Of a DNA stretch of 21,487 nt, positions 16,554-21,487 are shown piece after piece. Each line of letters starts with the position of its first letter. The first letter of the stretch is position 1. The notes under the pieces are model-generated. The model had not been told where the DNA came from, ran no database searches, and worked only from the letters and a program-made list of their open reading frames with translations. Source of the stretch: Anaerolineae bacterium (GTDB taxonomy: Bacteria > Chloroflexota > Anaerolineae > JAFGEY01); the NCBI GenBank assembly GCA_016929205.1, contig JAFGJF010000026.1, forward strand, positions 1-21,487. The letters are read 5' to 3'. The position numbers and the translations under genes were made by a program.

Positions 16554-16943
16554 TTACTTTTTCTTTGCTCCACGACGGCGGCCGCGTCCCGCAACGGTCT
16601 TTTTCGGTCCTTTGCGAGTACGCGCATTAGTTTTGGTGCGTTGGCCGTGGACAGGTAGCCCACGCCGGTGCCGCAAGCCACGATAGCAGCCAATTTCCAT
16701 CAATCGTTTGATGTTCATGCTCACCTCGCGGCGCAGATCACCCTCAACTCGATAGTTGCGAGCAATGATCTCACGCAGCCGGGCGATTTCGTCCTCGGCC
16801 AGATCTCTTACACGCGTATCAGGGTTGATACTGGCCTGTCCCAATATATCATTGCTTACCGAGCGACCAATTCCATAGATATAGGTCAGCCCAATTTCCA
16901 CTCGCTTGTTGCGTGGCAGGTCCACTCCAGCAATACGTGCCAT
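16554..16943 (-). CDS. rpsM: Ribosomal protein S13 (uS13)
   Basis: The 129-residue small-subunit head protein contacts the P-site tRNA and subunit bridge B1. It begins [21 protein letters not shown] and has the IYGIGRS motif and the [25 protein letters not shown] block (about 89-113). The tail is very basic ([11 protein letters not shown]). GGAGG precedes the ATG. The gene opens the alpha-operon part of the cluster; the 60-base gap from rpmJ contains only a weak imperfect stem (about 16965-16993). Confidence 0.97.
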   Translation of the reverse strand: MARIAGVDLPRNKRVEIGLTYIYGIGRSVSNDILGQASINPDTRVRDLAEDEIARLREIIARNYRVEGDLRREVSMNIKRLMEIGCYRGLRHRRGLPVHGQRTKTNARTRKGPKKTVAGRGRRRGAKKK

Positions 16944-17003
16944 TTTTATCCTCCTGCGAATCTCGAATCCAGACAGGTGCTAGACTGCCGGATCGCTCAC
17001 CAT

Positions 17004-17117
17004 TTAACCTTGTCGCTGCTTATGACGAGGATTCTGACAAATCACTCGCACGACACCGCGTCGCTTGACGATCTTGCATTTGGGGCAACGCCGCTTCACC
17101 GAAGATGAAACTCTCAT
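17004..17117 (-). CDS. rpmJ: Ribosomal protein L36 (bL36), zinc-binding form
   Basis: A 37-codon gene found by translating the minus strand between map and rpsM. It begins [20 protein letters not shown] and ends [12 protein letters not shown]. Cys11, Cys14, Cys27 and His32 form the CCCH zinc site of the C+ form. The ATG is preceded by GGAAAGGTGAT. It is the smallest large-subunit protein. Position between map and rpsM is canonical, except that infA, usually just upstream, is absent here. Confidence 0.95.
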   Translation of the reverse strand: MRVSSSVKRRCPKCKIVKRRGVVRVICQNPRHKQRQG

Positions 17118-17131
17118 AACTATCACCTTTC

Positions 17132-17914
17132 CTAACTTGTTCCACTCAAACGTGTCAAAATCTCTGGCTCACCGTCCGTGATCGCAATCGTGTGCTCAAA
17201 ATGAGCCGACAGCTCACCATCTGCTGTTTCGACGGTCCACCCGTCATTCAGAACCCGCGTTCGCCAGGTTCCTGCATTGACCATTGGCTCCAGGGCCAGC
17301 GTCATTCCTGGCTTGAGCAAATGATCGCGCATCTTGGGATCATAATAGTTGGGCACCTGCGGGTCTTCGTGCATTGCCTTGCCGATGCCGTGCCCGGTAT
17401 ACTCGCGCACAACCTGGTATCCGTTTGACTTTGCGTACGTCTCAACGGCGCGAGAAATGTCTCCTGTTCGATTGCCAGGCCAAGCCTGTGCGATACACAG
17501 ATCGAGTGCCTTTTGGGTCACATCTAGCAACTTTTGCGCTTGTTCACTAATCTGCCCCACCGGCAATGTAATTGCACCGTCGCCTTGATAACCCTTGTAG
17601 ATTGTGCCTACGTCGATGCTAATAATATCGCCTTCCTCAAGCACACGTTCAGGGCTTGGAATGCCGTGCACGATCTCTTGGTTGATCGACGCACATATGG
17701 ACGCCGGAAAATCATTGACGCCGCGGTGCGGATACCCCAAGAATGAGGGAACAGCGCTGTGCTGGCGAATGATCTTTTCCGCAACCTCGTCAAGCTGTTT
17801 CGTCGATACACCGGGAGCAACCATATCAGCCATTGCCTCCCAGACCAAGACCACTATTCTATTGGCCTCGCGCATCAGGTCGAGTTCACGTTTTTTCTTG
17901 AGAACGATCGTCAT
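17132..17914 (-). CDS. map: Methionine aminopeptidase, type I
   Basis: The 260-residue metalloenzyme removes the initiator methionine from nascent proteins. All five metal ligands of the pita-bread fold are present: Asp101, Asp112, His175, Glu209 and Glu240. Substrate-site His83 is in NQEIVHGIP, and His182 also fits the family. There is no N-terminal SH3-binding or zinc-finger extension, so it is the short bacterial type Ia. The ATG lies 1 base after the adk stop, with AGGA inside the end of adk. The adk-map pair in the spc operon is standard. Confidence 0.97.
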   Translation of the reverse strand: MTIVLKKKRELDLMREANRIVVLVWEAMADMVAPGVSTKQLDEVAEKIIRQHSAVPSFLGYPHRGVNDFPASICASINQEIVHGIPSPERVLEEGDIISIDVGTIYKGYQGDGAITLPVGQISEQAQKLLDVTQKALDLCIAQAWPGNRTGDISRAVETYAKSNGYQVVREYTGHGIGKAMHEDPQVPNYYDPKMRDHLLKPGMTLALEPMVNAGTWRTRVLNDGWTVETADGELSAHFEHTIAITDGEPEILTRLSGTS

Positions 17915-17915
17915 C

Positions 17916-18581
17916 TCATTCCTGGCCTTGAATCACCTGCAGCAACGCGGTTTGAACGCTTTCCACGTCACCTTGTCCGTCTACTTGAGCCAACAATCCT
18001 GCAGACTGATAGTACTCGATCAACGGTTGCGTCTGCTTCATATAGACATCGATACGATTCTTTTGCGTTTCCGGCGTATCATCAGGGCGTTGGTAAAGCT
18101 CGCCGCCGCACGCATCGCACACACCTACCACTTGGGGTGGATTATAGATCTCGTGATAAACAGCTTTACACTGCTTGCACGTCCACCGTCCTGCCAAACG
18201 TCTCAGTAACAAATCCTCAGACACATGGATATAGGGCGCCAATGAAATCTCATTGCTCTGTTCCGACAATGCTTTGTCGAGCGCTTGTGCCTGTGCCAGC
18301 GTACGTGGAAAACCATCCAAGATGACGCCTTTGACACAATCCGGTCGCGCAAGCCGGTCGATGACCATCTTGATTGTCACCTCGTCGGGCACCAACTCGC
18401 CTTTGTCCATATACGATTTGGCCAGTATCCCCAACTCGGTCTTTTTACCCAAGTTTTCGCGAAACAGATCACCGCTTGAAACGTGTACCAATCCAAGCTT
18501 TTCGACCAACAGTGTCGCTTGTGTGCCTTTGCCCGCGCCTGGCGCTCCCAACAAAACAAGATAGATTGGTTCCTGGGGCAT
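17916..18581 (-). CDS. adk: Adenylate kinase, zinc-lid form
   Basis: The enzyme catalyses 2 ADP to ATP plus AMP. From the ATG at 18581 it has 221 residues; GAGGAG lies 7 bases upstream, while an in-frame ATG 5 codons earlier overlaps that site. The P-loop is GAPGAGKGT (12-20). The AMP-binding region (SSGDLFREN) and the DGFPRTLAQA motif follow. The lid domain carries Cys135, Cys138, Cys155 and Cys158, a complete four-cysteine zinc site typical of Gram-positive and related bacteria. It lies between secY and map. Confidence 0.97.
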   Translation of the reverse strand: MPQEPIYLVLLGAPGAGKGTQATLLVEKLGLVHVSSGDLFRENLGKKTELGILAKSYMDKGELVPDEVTIKMVIDRLARPDCVKGVILDGFPRTLAQAQALDKALSEQSNEISLAPYIHVSEDLLLRRLAGRWTCKQCKAVYHEIYNPPQVVGVCDACGGELYQRPDDTPETQKNRIDVYMKQTQPLIEYYQSAGLLAQVDGQGDVESVQTALLQVIQGQE

Positions 18582-18608
18582 GGAGGATCTCCTCATCTCG
18601 ATAACCTG

Positions 18609-19940
18609 CTACTTGATGAACCCTTCATAATGGCGCATCAGTAACTGCGCTTCCAACTGTTTCATCATATCCAACACCACACCCACGGCGATGAGCAGAC
18701 CTGAGCTAGAAATGATCATCGATGACGATGCCTGCGCTGTTTCCACACCAAGCACGCCTAGTAGCAAATTGACCAGCCAAGGTAGGATGGCGACAGCGCC
18801 AAGAAACACAGCCCCAACCAGTGTAATTCGCTGCAAAACGCCATTCAAATAGTCGGATGTGCGCCGGCCAGGGCGGATACCTGGAATAAAGCCGCCCTGC
18901 TTTTGCAGCGTTTCAGACATATTTTGTTGTTCAAAGATAACTTGTGCATAAAAATAGGTGAACAGAATAACCAACACAAAGTTTGCCAGATTATAGATTG
19001 TACTACTGGCACCAAACGCACCATACACAGCATTTGCAACTTTGCTGATCCACTCGGTCTCCGAGTTCACAAAGTACGATGCAATCACACCAGGAAACAT
19101 CAAGAACGAATTGGCAAAGATCAGGGGAATCATCCCCACCGAGTTGACACGCAGGGGAATGAACGTACTCTGTCCCCCGGCAACGCGCAGGCGATTGCCA
19201 CGCATTCCCAAGACCCGCTTGCCATATTGCACTGGAATGCGACGCTGTCCTTCTTGAATGTAAACAATAACCAAAATCGTGAGTATCGTGACGAGAACAA
19301 AAGTCATCAACTCAATCCACTGGCCGTTGGTCACCAAAAGAGCCAAACGGTTTGGAATGTTTGCAACAATGCCACCAAAGATAATGAGCGACAAGCCGTT
19401 ACCGACACCGTCATTGCTGATCAACTCGCCCAACCAGATGGCAAACATTGTACCGGCTGTCAAGGTAGCCAAAGTCGAGATCGTTGGCAATAATGCCTCT
19501 GGTGTAAATCCAAAGTTTTCTGGCGCAATGACGTTGTGCTGAACCTGCAAAAATCGAACCTGAGCAAAGGCTTGCAGCAAAGTCAGCGGGATGGTCAAAA
19601 GATATTGATATCGTTCTAGCTTTTCACGACCGTCTCGTTCTTGCTGCAACTTTTCCAACGCTGGAATAATGGGTGTCAATAACTGAAAGATAATGGTCGC
19701 CGTAATGTATGGCGAAACACCCAACATCATCACCGAAAAGTTGCTCATTGCGCCGCCGGAAAACATATCCAGCAAGTTAATCAACTGATTTTCTTGTGCA
19801 ATCTGCTGCAACACCTCGCGGTTGATATTGGGCAAGGGAACGTGTGCCCCAAGCCGGTAGATGACCAGGATCAACAAGGTAATCAGCAGTTTACGTCGTA
19901 GGTCAGGCAACTTGAAGGCGTTTACGACACCTTGTAGCAT
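18609..19940 (-). CDS. secY: Protein translocase channel subunit SecY
   Basis: The 443-residue polytopic membrane protein forms the Sec channel with SecE and SecG. Ten transmembrane helices can be placed. Family hallmarks are the N-terminal RLGAHVPLPNIN, the plug region with LLDMFSGGAMSNFSVMMLGVSPYITATIIFQ split across helix 2, and the cytosolic loops with QEGQRRIPVQYGKR and KQGGFIPGIRPGRRTSDYL. The latter two contact SecA and the ribosome. GAGGAGAGAATA precedes the ATG. It follows rplO by 18 bases. Confidence 0.97.
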   Translation of the reverse strand: MLQGVVNAFKLPDLRRKLLITLLILVIYRLGAHVPLPNINREVLQQIAQENQLINLLDMFSGGAMSNFSVMMLGVSPYITATIIFQLLTPIIPALEKLQQERDGREKLERYQYLLTIPLTLLQAFAQVRFLQVQHNVIAPENFGFTPEALLPTISTLATLTAGTMFAIWLGELISNDGVGNGLSLIIFGGIVANIPNRLALLVTNGQWIELMTFVLVTILTILVIVYIQEGQRRIPVQYGKRVLGMRGNRLRVAGGQSTFIPLRVNSVGMIPLIFANSFLMFPGVIASYFVNSETEWISKVANAVYGAFGASSTIYNLANFVLVILFTYFYAQVIFEQQNMSETLQKQGGFIPGIRPGRRTSDYLNGVLQRITLVGAVFLGAVAILPWLVNLLLGVLGVETAQASSSMIISSSGLLIAVGVVLDMMKQLEAQLLMRHYEGFIK

Positions 19941-19958
19941 TATTCTCTCCTCACCATC

Positions 19959-20420
19959 CTACGCAGGCGATTCTATCTCAATGGGCAGCAGCTCTGCCGT
20001 TCCACCTGCGGCTTCGATCTTGGTTTTGGCAGACGCAGAAAACCGATGGGCCTTGACATTCAAGGCGCGATCCAATTCACCATTGCCCAAGATGACCACG
20101 GGAAGCGTTGCTTTTTTGATCAGGCCGGCTCTGTTCAACGATTCAGGCGTCACTTGGCCCTCAAACTCGGCAATCTGTTCCAGGTTCACCGGAACATAGT
20201 GAATGCGACTGCGGTTGCGAAAGCCGCGTTTGTACGGCAAACGCCGTACAAGTGGCAACTGTCCGCCCTCAAAGTACGGACCTTTGCCTCCGCCCGATCG
20301 CGAGTTCTGCCCTTTGGTCCCTCGACCGGCCGTCTTGCCCTTACCGGCAGCGATTCCGCGCCCCTTGCGCATACGCCCTTTTTTTGCCCCCGAAGCGGGC
20401 CGCAAATTGTGCAACTTCAT
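19959..20420 (-). CDS. rplO: Ribosomal protein L15 (uL15)
   Basis: The 153-residue large-subunit protein has a long glycine/arginine-rich N-terminal extension into rRNA ([20 protein letters not shown], then [20 protein letters not shown]). The C-terminal globular domain follows, with [20 protein letters not shown] and the [14 protein letters not shown] motif. GGAGGATAGAGT precedes the ATG. It lies between rpmD and secY as in most bacteria, after a 60-base leader with an imperfect hairpin. Confidence 0.97.
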   Translation of the reverse strand: MKLHNLRPASGAKKGRMRKGRGIAAGKGKTAGRGTKGQNSRSGGGKGPYFEGGQLPLVRRLPYKRGFRNRSRIHYVPVNLEQIAEFEGQVTPESLNRAGLIKKATLPVVILGNGELDRALNVKAHRFSASAKTKIEAAGGTAELLPIEIESPA

Positions 20421-20435
20421 ACTCTATCCTCCAAT

Positions 20436-20477
20436 CTGATCGACCAAGAACAGTGTTTGTGCCTTTGGTCCATTCAG
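20436..20477 (-). promoter_or_regulatory. Imperfect hairpin in the rplO leader
   Basis: GACCAA (20442-20447) pairs with TTGGTC (20465-20470), and CTGA (20436-20439) pairs with TCAG (20474-20477), giving ten pairs split by a small internal loop. It ends a few bases before the rplO ribosome site. No T-run follows. It may be an internal control or processing element of the spc mRNA; this is weak evidence. Confidence 0.3.
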
Positions 20478-20480
20478 ATA

Positions 20481-20666
20481 TTACTCGACTTCCTCTATTT
20501 GCACCAGATGGCCTACTTTTCTGAGCATACCACGAATGACGTCTGTGTCTTTTACCTTGACTATGTCGCCAAGGCGTTTCAACTTGAGAGCACGCAGTGT
20601 GTCTTTTTGTGGTTGTGGATAGCCAATCTGGCTTTTGATGTACTTGACACGCAACATCTTGGTCAT
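20481..20666 (-). CDS. rpmD: Ribosomal protein L30 (uL30)
   Basis: The 61-residue protein is a typical bacterial short L30. The ATG at 20666 (MTKMLRVKYIKSQIG) is chosen because it overlaps the rpsE stop as ATGA and gives the usual length; another ATG 5 codons upstream is possible. The KRLGDIVKVKDTDVIRGMLRKVGHLV block is diagnostic. Placement between rpsE and rplO is canonical. Confidence 0.95.
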   Translation of the reverse strand: MTKMLRVKYIKSQIGYPQPQKDTLRALKLKRLGDIVKVKDTDVIRGMLRKVGHLVQIEEVE

Positions 20667-21184
20667 GATTCTCGACTCCATGCAGGGGTGGCTTGGGAAA
20701 TCTGAATACCTCGCATCTCGGCCACTTGCTCTGGACTGCGAAGCAAACGCAACCCTCTGATCGTCGCAATGACGACGTTCAACACATTCGAGCTGCCCAA
20801 AGATTTGGACAAAACATCTTTGACGCCAGCGGCCTCGACCACTGCACGCACACCACCCCCAGCGATAACACCCGTGCCACGAGATGCCGGGCGCAGCAGT
20901 ACTTTGGCACCAGCATATTCGACCAGAATCTCATGGGGAATGGTCGTACCCATCAAAGCAACCGATTGCATATCCCGACGAGCTTTTTCAGATGCCTTAC
21001 GGATCGCGTCGGGGACAGTGCGAGCTTTGCCAACACCCATGCCCACTTGGCCGTTGTTGTCGCCAACAACCATAACCACGCGAAAACCAAAGCGACGTCC
21101 ACCCTTGATTACCTTGGCTACGCGGACGATATTTACCACGCGTTCATCAAATTCTGGAACCTCTTCAAATCTCCGTCTTGCCAT
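20663..21184 (-). CDS. rpsE: Ribosomal protein S5 (uS5)
   Basis: The protein has 173 residues from the ATG at 21184. The preceding in-frame ATG at 21187 is too close to the AGGAGG site, so the second is preferred. S5 belongs to the small-subunit body, near the mRNA entry site and the decoding centre. The N-terminal double-stranded RNA-binding-like domain has VVNIVRVAKVIKGGRRFGFRVVMVVGD; the C-terminal part has RPASRGTGVIAGGGVRAVVEAAGV and SLGSSNVLNVV. The stop overlaps the rpmD start. Confidence 0.97.
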   Translation of the reverse strand: MARRRFEEVPEFDERVVNIVRVAKVIKGGRRFGFRVVMVVGDNNGQVGMGVGKARTVPDAIRKASEKARRDMQSVALMGTTIPHEILVEYAGAKVLLRPASRGTGVIAGGGVRAVVEAAGVKDVLSKSLGSSNVLNVVIATIRGLRLLRSPEQVAEMRGIQISQATPAWSRES

Positions 21185-21227
21185 CATTCCTCCTGATGTC
21201 GATAAGGTCTTAGGCTACAGCACGAAC

Positions 21228-21487
21228 CTAAAACTGCAACCCTCCCTCGCGGGAAGCATCCGCTAGAGCTTTGACGCGACCATGGTATTTGTAACCACCA
21301 CGATCAAAAATCACCGTTGTCACTCCATTGGACAATGCCTTTTCAGCCAGACGCCTACCGACTAGCTTTGCTTGTTCGGTCTTGTTCAACTCGATAACGC
21401 GCTCGCGGATATCTGGATCCAAAGTCGAGGCTGAAATCAAAGTTCTTCCAGACTCATCGTCAATAATCTGAGCATAAATGTGTTTCA
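21228..21487 (-). CDS. rplR: Ribosomal protein L18 (uL18), 5' end outside the window
   Basis: The C-terminal 85 codons of L18, a 5S rRNA-binding protein of the central protuberance. The frame is open to the window edge and reads [20 protein letters not shown] at its left end. It continues with [43 protein letters not shown], all family-typical. Full L18 has about 120 residues, so some 35 residues lie beyond the window. It is followed by rpsE after a 43-base gap, as expected in the spc operon. Confidence 0.95.
   Translation of the reverse strand, partial: KHIYAQIIDDESGRTLISASTLDPDIRERVIELNKTEQAKLVGRRLAEKALSNGVTTVIFDRGGYKYHGRVKALADASREGGLQF

Overview
The window is dense bacterial chromosome with intact housekeeping genes. 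No mobile element, CRISPR array, tRNA or rRNA was seen. The protein style, the squalene-cyclase-like orphan beside murJ and the moderate GC content suggest Chloroflexota, perhaps Anaerolineae. That placement is an inference from memory, not a search result.

Left part (1-4230). A 5'-truncated murJ (lipid II flippase) overlaps by 4 bases a gene for an uncharacterised alpha-helical, cyclase-like protein. Both converge on a minus-strand pair: guaB (IMP dehydrogenase) followed by a small membrane protein. A near-perfect pair of inverted DnaA-box-like 9-mers lies in the convergent gap. guaB and infA are divergent, each behind a near-ideal sigma-70 promoter with a 17-bp spacer.

Middle (4322-12257, plus strand). 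infA (IF-1) is followed by a small Arg/Ser-rich ORF, a strong hairpin, and then a complete F-type ATPase operon in the order atpD-C-Q-B-E-F-A-G. Beta and epsilon come first, an AtpQ/AtpZ-like protein follows, a long AtpF carries a delta-like tail, and there is no separate atpH. These traits mark the N-ATPase (alternate F1F0) family, not the usual F-ATPase operon. The c subunit has the glutamine, glutamate, serine and tyrosine ligands of Na+-binding rings. Two points depart from the described atpDCQRBEFAG layout: atpR is absent, and a stand-alone tandem-CBS protein follows atpG just before a strong bidirectional terminator. No clear promoter was found directly before atpD, so infA and the ATPase genes may share a transcript.

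Right part (12285-21487, minus strand). This is the spc/alpha ribosomal supercluster, read right to left: rplR (truncated by the window edge), rpsE, rpmD, rplO, secY, adk, map, rpmJ, rpsM, rpsK, rpsD, rpoA, rplQ, truA, rplM, rpsI. The order is canonical except that infA is missing from between map and rpmJ; the only copy seen is the one next to the ATPase. L17 carries an insertion of about 60 residues, and rpoA starts with TTG. Both big units converge on the shared terminator at 12200-12257.

The most unusual element is the reduced Na+-type N-ATPase operon with a CBS-domain partner, linked to the displaced infA.
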